A DNA stretch of 64,000 nucleotides from Streptomyces globosus. GTDB lineage: Bacteria; Actinomycetota; Actinomycetes; Streptomycetales; Streptomycetaceae. Position numbers and translations under genes: made by a program. The stretch is taken from positions 6,627,501 through 6,691,500 of the forward strand of contig NZ_CP030862.1 in assembly GCF_003325375.1 (NCBI RefSeq), read 5' to 3'. The notes under the pieces are model-generated. The model was not told the DNA's origin. It saw only the letters and a list, made by a program, of their open reading frames with translations, and ran no database searches. Shown here in pieces: positions 35,349 to 42,783 of this stretch (position 1 is its first letter; the number at the start of each line of letters is the position of its first letter).

Positions 35349-36376
35349 CCGCCTCCCCCGTGTCCGCGCCCGCCGCCGCCGGTCCGCGGGAGCCGCGGCC
35401 CGCCGCGGGCGGCCTCGCGGAAGGACTGCGGCGGACGCTGCTCGGGGTGCTGGGCGCCGGGCTGCTGGTGCTGCCGGGGGTCCTCGGGCCGGTGCCCGCC
35501 GCAACCGTGGCGGCGGTGGCCGCCGCCCTGGCCGGCTGGTGCCTGCTCGTCGCCGCCGCGGGCGGCACGGACCGCGGGGGCCCGACCGCGTTCGTACGGG
35601 ACCGGCTCGGCCCGCGGGCGGCCCGCGCGGCCACCGCGCTGTACTTCGGCGGCTTCGCCACCGGCCAGGCGGCCGTCGCCCTCGCCGCGGGCGGCTACGC
35701 CGCGGCCGGCTTCGCCCCGGCGGGCGACTCCGGCTGGCGGGCCCACCTGGCGGCCGCCGCCGTGCTGGCCGCGGCCGCCTGCCGCGCCTGGCTCGGCCCG
35801 CAGGGCCCCTCGCCCGCCGCCCGGCGGCTGCGGCTCGCCTCGGTGGCCGCGGTGGCCGCCGCCTGGTGGGGCCTCGGCGGTCCGCTCCCCGGCTCCGGCG
35901 CCACCGGCTGGTGGGCCGCCCTCGCGGCAGTGCCGCTGCTGTTCGGCTGGGTCGGGCTCGAAGGGGCCGTACCGTCCGCGGCCCGCCCCCGCATGCTGGC
36001 CGGAACCCTGCTCGGGCTGGCCGCCGCCGCCGCCCTGTACGCCGTACTGGCCGCCCCGCCCGGCCCGTCCGCGCCGGAGCCGCATCCCGTCGCGGCAGCC
36101 GCCCTCGGTGCGGCCGCGGCCGCGCTGTGCTGGTCGTACTGCCGGACCAACCTCCAGGCCACAGCGGCCCGTTGGACCGAACTCGGCGGCCGGTCCCGCC
36201 GCGGCGGCGTCCTCGCCGGCGCCGCCCTCGCCCTCGCCTTCCTCGCCGCCGGCGCGGCCGCCGACTGGCCCGCCGCCGTCCTGCTCGCCGGCCCCGGTAC
36301 CGCAACCGCGGCCCTGTACTGCCTCATCGCCGTGGCGGCCCTGCGCCGCCCCCGTCCCAAGGAGCACACCGCATGA
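35345..36376 (+). CDS. Multipass membrane protein, possible amino-acid permease or exporter
   Basis: A 343-aa Ala/Leu-rich protein with about 10 hydrophobic segments and a 25-residue cytoplasmic N-terminus. The spacing of segments and the early LGVLGAGLLVLPGVLG stretch resemble amino-acid permeases of the APC group, but I see no diagnostic motif and the protein is shorter than usual (around 430-480). GTG at 35345 overlaps the MetRS-like stop and its stop overlaps the rhodanese start. A role in uptake of precursor or efflux of product is inferred from the operon. Confidence 0.72.
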   Translation: MTASPVSAPAAAGPREPRPAAGGLAEGLRRTLLGVLGAGLLVLPGVLGPVPAATVAAVAAALAGWCLLVAAAGGTDRGGPTAFVRDRLGPRAARAATALYFGGFATGQAAVALAAGGYAAAGFAPAGDSGWRAHLAAAAVLAAAACRAWLGPQGPSPAARRLRLASVAAVAAAWWGLGGPLPGSGATGWWAALAAVPLLFGWVGLEGAVPSAARPRMLAGTLLGLAAAAALYAVLAAPPGPSAPEPHPVAAAALGAAAAALCWSYCRTNLQATAARWTELGGRSRRGGVLAGAALALAFLAAGAAADWPAAVLLAGPGTATAALYCLIAVAALRRPRPKEHTA

Positions 36377-36867
36377 CCACCGCCCCTCAGACCGCACCCG
36401 CCACCGCCTCCAAGGTGCTGCGCGTACCGCCCGCCGACCCCGCAGCCGCCGCCGCCCACTTCCACCGCCGCTTCACCTTCGAGGCCGACGTCGCCGACGT
36501 CCACGCCGACATCGAGTCCGGCGCCCCCGGCTTCGTCCTCGTCGACAGCCGCAGCGCCGAAGCCTGGGCCCAGGGACACATCCCCGGCGCCGTGCACCTG
36601 CCCACCGACGAGATCCCGGCGCGCGCCGCCGACGCCGTACCGCCCGGCAGCACCGTCGTCACCTACTGCTGGGGACCCGGCTGCAACGGCGCGACCCGCG
36701 CCGCCCACGCCTTCGCCACCGCCGGCTACCGGGTCAAGGAGATGCTCGGCGGCTACGAGTACTGGTCCCGCGAGGGCTTCCCCGTCGAGGACTCCGCCGG
36801 ACTGCGCCGCTCCGCCCCCGACCCGCTGACCGCCCCCGCCGCCGAAGGCGCCGCCTGCGGCTGCTGA
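36373..36867 (+). CDS. Rhodanese-domain protein
   Basis: A 164-aa single rhodanese domain, the last gene of the operon. The substrate segment is VLVDSRSAEAWAQGHIPGAVHLP, and the active-site loop is TYCWGPGCNGAT, with Cys in the expected position. The C-terminus ends AACGC, an added Cys pair. Rhodaneses carry persulfide sulfur; in this operon it might deliver sulfur or act as a redox or sensor protein. It ends 23 bp before the convergent regulator gene; no hairpin is visible in that gap. Confidence 0.82.
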   Translation: MTTAPQTAPATASKVLRVPPADPAAAAAHFHRRFTFEADVADVHADIESGAPGFVLVDSRSAEAWAQGHIPGAVHLPTDEIPARAADAVPPGSTVVTYCWGPGCNGATRAAHAFATAGYRVKEMLGGYEYWSREGFPVEDSAGLRRSAPDPLTAPAAEGAACGC

Positions 36868-36890
36868 CGCGGACGGCGCGCGCCGGGACG

Positions 36891-37874
36891 TCAGAGCAGA
36901 CCCTGCTCGACGGCCCGCTGCCCCAGCTGGAACCGGCTGTGCGCGTCCAGCCTCTCCATCAACTCGGAGATCAGCCGCCGCTCGCTGCGCAGGGAGATCC
37001 CCAGCCGGCGGGCGGCGGCCTCGTCGGTGTAGCCCTGCGCAAGAAGCCGCAGCAGTTCGCGCGGCTGCGAACCCGGATCGTCCAGGCTCCGCCGCGGCGG
37101 CTCCCCGAACGGCAGCGCCGTCTCCCACACCGAGTCGAACAGGGCGCAGAACGCGGCGACCGCCCCCGGCTCCCGCAGCAGCACCGCGCCCAGCGCACTG
37201 TCGGCGGGGTCGATCGGCAGCAGCGCGAACTCCCGGTCGGCGATGACCATCCGCATCGGCAGCGAGGGCACCGTCCGCACCTCGCCGCCCCGTTCGGTCA
37301 GCCAGCGCGCGTGCTCCAGGCTGGCCGGGTCGTTGCGGATCGCGTCCTGGTAGACGGTGCGGATCTTCACCCCGCGCGCGATGAGCTCCTCGGTGATCGG
37401 CTCGCTGGCCCTGAACTGGGCAGCGGGCACGGGCCCTCCGGGATGGAAGCTGATCGACTCACGGCGGGTGCGGGACGACAGCTCGCTCAGCTTGGCCCGG
37501 ACGGCCTCGACTCCCAGGAACCGCTCCGCCTCGTGCGCGGGCGGCGCCGGGTGCAGTTCGGCGTACTGCGACAGCAGCGCGCTTGCCGCGGCCTGGCTCT
37601 CGGCGAGCGCCCGGTGCCGCTGGGCGATCTCCGCCTGCTGGTGCGCGAGCAGCGAGTCCAGGGCCGCCTTCGGGTTGACGACGCGCAGCCGTCCGTCACT
37701 GCGCCAGGAGGGCGCCAGCAGCGACAGCCGGGTCAGCTCCTCCAGGTCGCCGCGTACGTCGTCCTCCGGACGGCCCAGTTCGGCGGCGGCAGCGGCGACG
37801 GCGAGATCCGGCCGTTTGAGGATGAGCCGGTAGAGCGCGTCCGAGCGCTCGGTCAGCCCGAGAGAAACCAACAA
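36891..37874 (-). CDS. HTH regulator, TrmB-like N-terminus and LuxR-type C-terminus
   Basis: A regulator of about 327 aa. The N-terminal winged-helix part starts at SLGLTERSDALYRLILKRPD. A middle domain resembles the PLD-like sensor region of TrmB-type proteins, and the C-terminal LuxR-type helix-turn-helix is LLAQGYTDEAAARRLGISLRS. I place the start at TTG 37874 because the conserved fold begins there; the open frame extends to 38006 but the extra 44 residues look non-coding. It converges on the biosynthetic operon and is divergent from a small secreted peptide gene. It is the likely pathway regulator, and the peptide could be its partner. Confidence 0.8.
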   Translation of the reverse strand: MLVSLGLTERSDALYRLILKRPDLAVAAAAAELGRPEDDVRGDLEELTRLSLLAPSWRSDGRLRVVNPKAALDSLLAHQQAEIAQRHRALAESQAAASALLSQYAELHPAPPAHEAERFLGVEAVRAKLSELSSRTRRESISFHPGGPVPAAQFRASEPITEELIARGVKIRTVYQDAIRNDPASLEHARWLTERGGEVRTVPSLPMRMVIADREFALLPIDPADSALGAVLLREPGAVAAFCALFDSVWETALPFGEPPRRSLDDPGSQPRELLRLLAQGYTDEAAARRLGISLRSERRLISELMERLDAHSRFQLGQRAVEQGLL

Positions 37875-38221
37875 AGGGAGCCCCCCAGCTCGCGGTTCGG
37901 AGCGGCAGCACGGCTGTTGCACCGACAACGCTGGCGGCAGGATGCGCGGCCCTCCGAGGGCCGATCTTGCACCCAGGATTGTCCATACCAGCCATGGCCC
38001 GCACAAACACCGTCCATCACGCGGACAGGACCGCCGGACATACCGTCACCCATCGGCGTGCCGCGGCGGAGAGGGCTGTTGGCAGAGATGTGTCAGAGCG
38101 CTTTGTGCCACCGCCGAACCGGCGACAGCGGCCCGCCCGCTCGGCACGATGGCGGCACGCCGGAGCGCAGGATCCGGCCAACCGCCATCATCCCCACGGT
38201 CCGATAAGAGGCATCGACACC

Positions 38222-38398
38222 ATGCGCCGCACGCTCGCCACCCTCGCCACCGCCACCGCCGCTGCTCTGATCGCCGTCGCCGGCGTGAACGGCACCGGCC
38301 GGGCCTCCGCACCGGAATCCCCCGCGGACCCGGCCCACCGCGTGGTCGCCGAGCCCGGCTGGTCGGCCCCCGCCCCGCGCGACCCGGGCTGGTCCTGA
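38222..38398 (+). CDS. Small secreted peptide with PGWS repeats
   Basis: A 58-aa peptide with a clear signal sequence (MRRTLATLATATAAALIAVAG) and a short mature part ending VAEPGWSAPAPRDPGWS, where PGWS occurs twice. There is a weak AAGAGG about 11 nt before the ATG. It is divergent from the HTH/LuxR regulator, 348 bp away, and ends just before a terminator shared with tRNA-Lys. I do not recognise a named family. The small size, secretion signal and pairing with a regulator suggest a signalling peptide; a chance ORF is the alternative. Confidence 0.55.
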   Translation: MRRTLATLATATAAALIAVAGVNGTGRASAPESPADPAHRVVAEPGWSAPAPRDPGWS

Positions 38399-38407
38399 CC
38401 ACACGAA

Positions 38408-38441
38408 AGCGCCCCGCACGGTCGAAACCGCGCGGGGCGCT
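38408..38441. terminator. Bidirectional hairpin terminator
   Basis: AGCGCCCCGC (38408-38417) pairs with GCGGGGCGCT (38432-38441). It lies 9 nt after the small peptide stop on the plus strand and 9 nt after the tRNA-Lys 3' end on the minus strand, so it can serve both. Confidence 0.75.
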
Positions 38442-38450
38442 CCCCGGCTG

Positions 38451-38523
38451 TAGGCCATGTCGGACTCGAACCGACAACCAACGGATTAAAAGTCCGCTGC
38501 TCTGCCAATTGAGCTAATGGCCC
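38451..38523 (-). tRNA. tRNA-Lys (UUU)
   Basis: A 73-nt cloverleaf with anticodon UUU in the loop CUUUUAA and the standard T-loop GGTTCGAGTCC. The acceptor stem has a G1-U72 wobble. CCA is not encoded. It marks the right edge of the accessory block. Confidence 0.95.
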
Positions 38524-38645
38524 TCACTGCCCACGCCAGAGCATAGCCGGACCGCGCCCGTCAGCCGATCGGGTATCGACCGACCGGCCCCGTCGGATAC
38601 GGCAAGAGCTGCTCGGCGGCGGGTTCTTGGCGGGTTCCGGGACGG

Positions 38646-38682
38646 CGACAGGCCCCCGCGGCGGTGCCGTGGGGGCCTGTCG
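38646..38682 (-). terminator. Terminator of the DEAD-box helicase gene
   Basis: CGACAGGCCCCC (38646-38657) pairs with GGGGGCCTGTCG (38671-38682), 20 nt beyond the helicase stop on the minus strand. Confidence 0.75.
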
Positions 38683-38702
38683 GGCGTTCTCAGTGCCGGG
38701 GA

Positions 38703-40973
38703 TCAGCCGTTGCGCTTCCAGCGCGGCTTGTCGTCGCGGCGGCCGCCGAAGGAGCCGGACGGGCGGTTGTCGTCGCGGCGGCCGTACGGGCGGTCGCCGC
38801 CACCGGAGCGGAAGCCGCCGGAGGGCCGGTCGTCGCGGCGGAAGCCGCCACGGTCGCCACCACGGTCACCCCGGTCGTCCCGGCGGAACCCACCGCGGTC
38901 GCCGCCGCGGTCGTCGCGGTTGAAGGACGGGCGGTCGTCACGGCGGAAGCCACCACGGTCACCCCGGTCGTCACGGCGGAAGCCACCACGGTCGCCACCA
39001 CGGTCACCGCGGTCGTCGCGGTTGAAGGACGGGCGGTCGTCGCGGCGGAAGCCGCCACGGTCGCCACCACGGTCACCCCGGTCGTCCCGGCGGAACCCAC
39101 CGCGATCGCCGCCGCGGTCGTCGCGGTTGAAGGACGGGCGGTCGTCGCGGCGGAAGCCGCCACGGTCGCCACCACGGTCACCCCGGTCGTCCCGGCGGAA
39201 CCCACCGCGGTCGCCACCGCGGTCGTCGCGGTTGAAGGACGGGCGGTCGTCGCGGCGGAAGCCGCCACGGTCGCCACCACGGTCACCCCGGTCATCACGG
39301 CGGAAGCCGCCGCGGTCGCCGCGGTCGCCACCGCGGTCGCCGCGCTCACCGCGGTCGTCGCGGCGCTCGGTGCGCTCCCGGCGCTCCTCGGCCGCCGCGG
39401 CGGCGGCGACCTGGGCGGCCACCTCGGCCTGGGCGGCCTCGGCCGCCTCGGCGATCGCGGTGTCCGGGTCCTCGCCGCGCTCGCGGGCGGAGCGGGCGAC
39501 GAGGCGGTCGGCCTCCTCGCGCAGCTCGGCGGCGCGGCGGGTCATGCGCTCCAGGCGGCGGGTCAGCTCGGCGACCTCGCGCTCGGCCTGCTTGGCGGCG
39601 TTGTTCGCGGAGTCGGCCTGGACCTCGGTCAGCGAGCGGGCGCCGGTGATCTCGGCGACCTCCGGGTCGAAGGCGCCGGCGCCCTGCACGATGTGGCGCG
39701 AGGCCTCGACGCCGGCGTCCTCCATCAGGCGGAAGATCTGGCGCCGCTGGTGCGGCAGCGCCAGGGAGACGACGACACCGGACTTGCCGGCGCGGGCGGT
39801 GCGGCCCGAGCGGTGCAGGTAGTCCTTGTGGTCGCCGGCCGGGTCCACGTTCAGGACCAGGTCGATGCCGTCGACGTGGATGCCGCGGGCGGCGACGTCG
39901 GTGGCGACGAGGGCGTTGACGTAGCCGTCCTTGAAGTCGGCGAGGACGCGGGTACGGGCGCCCTGCGTCATGCCGCCGTGCAGCGCGTCCGCCTTCACGC
40001 CGGCCTCGACGAGCTGCTCGGCGATGCGGTCGGCGCCCAGCTGGGTGCGGACGAAGATGATGGTGCGGCCCTTGCGGGCGGCGATCGCGGCCGTGACGGG
40101 GGCCTTGTCCTTCGGCTTCACGACGAGGACGTGGTGCGACATGGTCGTGACGTTGCCCTGGGCGCTGTCGACCTCGTGGCTGACGGGGTCGGTGAGGTAG
40201 CGCTTGACCAGGGTGGAGATCTCGTTCTCCATCGTGGCGGAGAACAGCATGCGCTGGCCGCCGGCCGGGACCTGGTCCAGGAGCTCGGTGACCTCGGGCA
40301 GGAAGCCCAGGTCGGACATCTGGTCGGCCTCGTCGAGGACCGCGACCTGGACGTCCTCCAGGGAGCAGGCGCCGCGGTTGATGATGTCGCGCAGGCGGCC
40401 CGGGGTGGCGACGAGGATGTCGACGCCGCGCTCCAGGGCGTAGATCTGGTTGCCCATGCTGGTGCCGCCGCAGACGACCTTCATCTTCAGGCCGAGCACG
40501 TCGCCGTAGGGCTGGAGGGCGTCCGCGACCTGCATCGCGAGCTCGCGGGTCGGGGTGAGGATGACCGCGCGGGGCTTCTTCTTGTCGGTCGTGCCGCCCG
40601 CCAGGCGCGCCAGGGTCGGCAGGCCGAAGGAGAGGGTCTTGCCGGAGCCGGTGCGGCCGCGGCCGAGGATGTCCTTGCCGGCCAGGGCGTCCGGGATGGT
40701 CGCGGCCTGGATCGGGAACGGGACGGTGACACCGTTCTGGGCGAGCTTGCGGACGACGCCCTCGGGCAGGCCCAGGTCGGCGAAGGTGGTCTCGGGCTCG
40801 TCGTCGGACTCGGCGTCGCGGTCGCCCGCCACGTCGGCCTCGAGGGCCTCGATGATCTCGTCGGCCTCGGCGGCCTCCATGGCCTCCGTCACCACGAGGG
40901 CCTCGACGGCGTCCACGATCTCGTGGGAGTCGTTCTCGGGCATGACGGCACGGTCAGAACTGGAAATGGACAT
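38703..40973 (-). CDS. DEAD-box RNA helicase with RGG-rich repeat tail
   Basis: A 756-aa ATP-dependent RNA helicase. After an acidic N-terminus of about 60 residues it has the Q-motif region, Walker A GRTGSGKT, DEAD in VLDEADQMSD, SAT in FSATMEN and motif VI HRSGRTARAG. The last 220 residues are repeats of GGFRRDDRG and RPSFNRDD type that should bind RNA non-specifically. Such helicases remodel RNA in ribosome assembly, mRNA decay or cold adaptation. The tail is encoded by DNA repeats of about 105 bp. A 246-bp region upstream carries a short leader ORF and hairpins, suggesting post-transcriptional control. Confidence 0.95.
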   Translation of the reverse strand: MSISSSDRAVMPENDSHEIVDAVEALVVTEAMEAAEADEIIEALEADVAGDRDAESDDEPETTFADLGLPEGVVRKLAQNGVTVPFPIQAATIPDALAGKDILGRGRTGSGKTLSFGLPTLARLAGGTTDKKKPRAVILTPTRELAMQVADALQPYGDVLGLKMKVVCGGTSMGNQIYALERGVDILVATPGRLRDIINRGACSLEDVQVAVLDEADQMSDLGFLPEVTELLDQVPAGGQRMLFSATMENEISTLVKRYLTDPVSHEVDSAQGNVTTMSHHVLVVKPKDKAPVTAAIAARKGRTIIFVRTQLGADRIAEQLVEAGVKADALHGGMTQGARTRVLADFKDGYVNALVATDVAARGIHVDGIDLVLNVDPAGDHKDYLHRSGRTARAGKSGVVVSLALPHQRRQIFRLMEDAGVEASRHIVQGAGAFDPEVAEITGARSLTEVQADSANNAAKQAEREVAELTRRLERMTRRAAELREEADRLVARSARERGEDPDTAIAEAAEAAQAEVAAQVAAAAAAEERRERTERRDDRGERGDRGGDRGDRGGFRRDDRGDRGGDRGGFRRDDRPSFNRDDRGGDRGGFRRDDRGDRGGDRGGFRRDDRPSFNRDDRGGDRGGFRRDDRGDRGGDRGGFRRDDRPSFNRDDRGDRGGDRGGFRRDDRGDRGGFRRDDRPSFNRDDRGGDRGGFRRDDRGDRGGDRGGFRRDDRPSGGFRSGGGDRPYGRRDDNRPSGSFGGRRDDKPRWKRNG
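38830..39340. repeat. In-frame 105-bp tandem repeats in the helicase tail
   Basis: A marker decamer (GTTGAAGGAC) starts at 38919, 39021, 39126 and 39231, so unit lengths are 102, 105 and 105 bp (34-35 codons). The units are nearly identical at the DNA level and encode the Arg/Gly/Asp repeats of the helicase. All periods are multiples of three, so copy number can vary without frameshift. Confidence 0.85.
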
Positions 40974-40991
40974 GCGAAATGCGAAACCTTC

Positions 40992-41050
40992 CGGAGTCTC
41001 GGCACGCGCCCAAACTCCGTGAATCGCAATTCGACCGCCTCAATGCGGTC
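40992..41050 (-). promoter_or_regulatory. Two hairpins between leader ORF and helicase start
   Basis: On the minus strand GACCGC and GCGGTC (41033-41038 with 41045-41050) form a short hairpin beginning 9 nt after the leader ORF stop. CGGAGT and ACTCCG (40992-40997 with 41014-41019) form a second one ending 18 nt before the helicase ATG. Position suggests control of helicase translation or transcript elongation. Confidence 0.4.
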
Positions 41051-41058
41051 AGCCACGG

Positions 41059-41130
41059 CTAGGGAGAAACGCGCCACGCGGCGCGCTTCGGATCGGCGCC
41101 GGGCAATGGGATCAAACGATCTATAACCAT
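41059..41130 (-). CDS. Leader ORF of the DEAD-box helicase (23 aa)
   Basis: The 23-residue peptide begins MVIDRLIPLPG and ends RAAWRVSP. Its ATG at 41130 follows a perfect AGGAGG by 5 nt, the best ribosome binding site in this part of the window and better than that of the helicase itself. It ends 85 nt upstream of the helicase ATG on the same strand, with two hairpins between. The peptide has no recognisable domain. It is most likely a translated leader that couples helicase expression to ribosome behaviour. Confidence 0.6.
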   Translation of the reverse strand: MVIDRLIPLPGADPKRAAWRVSP

Positions 41131-41219
41131 ACGCACCTCCTGGGGGGTCTGGCAAGTCGTTCTCGCCCGATCCGTCCTGACCTGGGGAGATCGGCCCGCG
41201 GGGCCGCCGCGGCGACGCC

Positions 41220-41747
41220 TCAGCCGCTGGGCGAGGGCGTCGGCTCGGGCTGCGGCGGAGTGGGCGTGGGGGCCGGGGGTGTGTGGGGCGGCTCCGGGGT
41301 CGGCGACTGCGCCGGCGGCGTGGGCTTCGCCCCGCCGGAGCCGCCGGAACCGCCGGAACCACCGCTTCCGCCGGGGCCCGGAGGCGGCTCCTGGGGTCCC
41401 TGCCCGCCCGCACCGCCCCCCGGCCCGGCCGACGGCGACGGCGCCCCGGGCCGCCCCGCCGGCGCATCCGGGCTGGCCGAAGCCCCCGTCGCGCCCGACG
41501 CCTTGCCGTCCTCGCCTGGCTTGCCCGCCTGGACCCCCGCGGAGGCCCTGCCGCCCTGCCCCGCCTCGTGGGACCCCGCCCCCCGCCGGGACGCGGCACC
41601 CCGGCCCGCCTCGGCGGCCTGCTTGCCGCCCGGCGAGGCGGACGGCCCCGGCTTCGCGGCGTCCCCGCCGACGCTCATGCAGCCCGCCGTGGCCGCGACC
41701 GCGAGCGCGGTGACGGCCAGGCGGAGGGAAGCGGACAACTGGCGCAC
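41220..41747 (-). CDS. Putative lipoprotein, Pro/Gly-rich
   Basis: A 175-aa protein with a signal peptide and a lipobox-like TAGC, giving a lipid-modified Cys near residue 23. The rest is low complexity: Gly/Ser-rich in the middle (four GGS units) and Pro/Thr-rich at the end, with no fold visible. It would be anchored outside the membrane and extend through the wall. It lies upstream of the helicase leader on the same strand, with 89 bp between it and the leader ORF. Function unknown. Confidence 0.65.
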   Translation of the reverse strand: MRQLSASLRLAVTALAVAATAGCMSVGGDAAKPGPSASPGGKQAAEAGRGAASRRGAGSHEAGQGGRASAGVQAGKPGEDGKASGATGASASPDAPAGRPGAPSPSAGPGGGAGGQGPQEPPPGPGGSGGSGGSGGSGGAKPTPPAQSPTPEPPHTPPAPTPTPPQPEPTPSPSG

Positions 41748-41911
41748 GGTGCACCTCCGGGTGGGCGGTCAGAGTCCGCGGTGAGCGGGTCGATGTGCCC
41801 AACTCCCTTTGCCCCGCAAGGGACACGCCCCGGACGGACACCCGCCGGGAACCGGCCGCCCGCCTGCGACCCGGCCCGCCGAAGGCGCCCGGCCCCGCGC
41901 CCGCGCCTCCC

Positions 41912-42286
41912 TCAGCCCCACAGCCCGGCCGCCGCCTGCGACCCCAGCGCCACCGCCCCGAACCCGACCAGCACCGAGCCCGCCGCGTTCGCCGCGGCCG
42001 GCCCGCACCGCCCCCGCTCCGCCAGGCGCAGCGTCTCGTACGAGAACGTCGAGTACGTGCTCAGCGCCCCGCACAGCCCCGTCCCCAGCAGCAGCTGCCA
42101 CCCCTCCGAAGCCGCCCCCGCCAGCACCGCCCCCGTCAGCAGCCCGAGCAGCAGGCAGGCGGCCGCGTTCACCGCGAACGTCCCCCACGGGAACACCGAG
42201 TCGTGCCGCGCCTGCACCGCCCGGTCCGCCAGGTACCGCAGCGGCGCCCCGACGGCCGCACCCGCCGCCACCAGCAGCCAGTTCAC
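41912..42286 (-). CDS. crcB: CrcB/Fluc fluoride channel subunit 1
   Basis: A 124-aa protein with four hydrophobic segments and the Fluc signatures GAPLRYLADR, WGTFAVNAAAC and GLCGALSTYSTFS. Fluc channels export fluoride passively as dimers. GTG at 42286 overlaps the stop of the second crcB gene (GTGA). Tandem unequal crcB genes in Gram-positives usually encode a heterodimer. I see no fluoride riboswitch upstream. Confidence 0.92.
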   Translation of the reverse strand: MNWLLVAAGAAVGAPLRYLADRAVQARHDSVFPWGTFAVNAAACLLLGLLTGAVLAGAASEGWQLLLGTGLCGALSTYSTFSYETLRLAERGRCGPAAANAAGSVLVGFGAVALGSQAAAGLWG

Positions 42287-42783
42287 CCGCGGCCTCCGCC
42301 CACCGCGCGCCGCGTCACCGAGGCCGCCGCCCACACCGCGCCGAGCGCCGCCGCGAGCGTGGCCCCGGCGTACGCCGCCGCGCGCCCTGCCTCGCCCGCC
42401 GCCCACAGCCGGGTGAAGTCCCCCGCGTACGTGGAGAACGTGGTGAACCCGCCGAGCACACCGGTCCCCGCGAACGGCCGCAGCAGCGGGTGCGGCGGCG
42501 TCCGCCCGCCCTCGGCGATCAGGACCATCAGCACCCCGATCAGCGCACTGCCGGCCGCGTTCGTCCAGAACACCGCCCACGGGAAGCCCGCCTGGCCCGC
42601 AGGCCACAGCAGCGCCAGCCCGTACCGGGCCGACGCCCCCAGGGCGCCGCCCGCAGCGACCGCCGCGAGGACCGGCCCCAGCGGCTCGGCGCGCTGCGCC
42701 GGCACGTGCAGGTCGACGTCCGGGTCGACCGGGCCGACCACCGGGCGGACCCGGCCGGCGCCGTCCCCGGCCGGACCGCTCAC
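42283..42783 (-). CDS. crcB: CrcB/Fluc fluoride channel subunit 2
   Basis: A 166-aa Fluc subunit with an N-terminal hydrophilic extension of about 40 residues. Signatures are GALGASARYGL, WAVFWTNAAGS and GVLGGFTTFSTYAG. GTG at 42783 overlaps the metallopeptidase stop, and its own stop overlaps the next crcB, so the three genes are translationally coupled. It probably pairs with the shorter subunit. Confidence 0.92.
   Translation of the reverse strand: MSGPAGDGAGRVRPVVGPVDPDVDLHVPAQRAEPLGPVLAAVAAGGALGASARYGLALLWPAGQAGFPWAVFWTNAAGSALIGVLMVLIAEGGRTPPHPLLRPFAGTGVLGGFTTFSTYAGDFTRLWAAGEAGRAAAYAGATLAAALGAVWAAASVTRRAVGGGRG

Noticed and set aside
37875..38006. A 44-residue N-terminal extension of the cluster regulator
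   Set aside because: The extra residues do not resemble the winged-helix family and no ribosome binding site supports the upstream start; TTG 37874 fits the conserved fold better.
38451..38523. tRNA-Lys as an integration site for the accessory block
   Set aside because: I found no duplicated tRNA 3' end or integrase gene at the other boundary within the window.
38830..39340. CRISPR-like array
   Set aside because: The repeats are contiguous coding units of 102-105 bp with no unique spacers and no cas genes.
38664..41126. An 820-aa plus-strand open frame opposite the DEAD-box helicase
   Set aside because: It is the antisense shadow of a GC-rich, repeat-containing gene; its translation is Val/Ala/Gly-rich without domains, and the minus strand encodes a textbook helicase.
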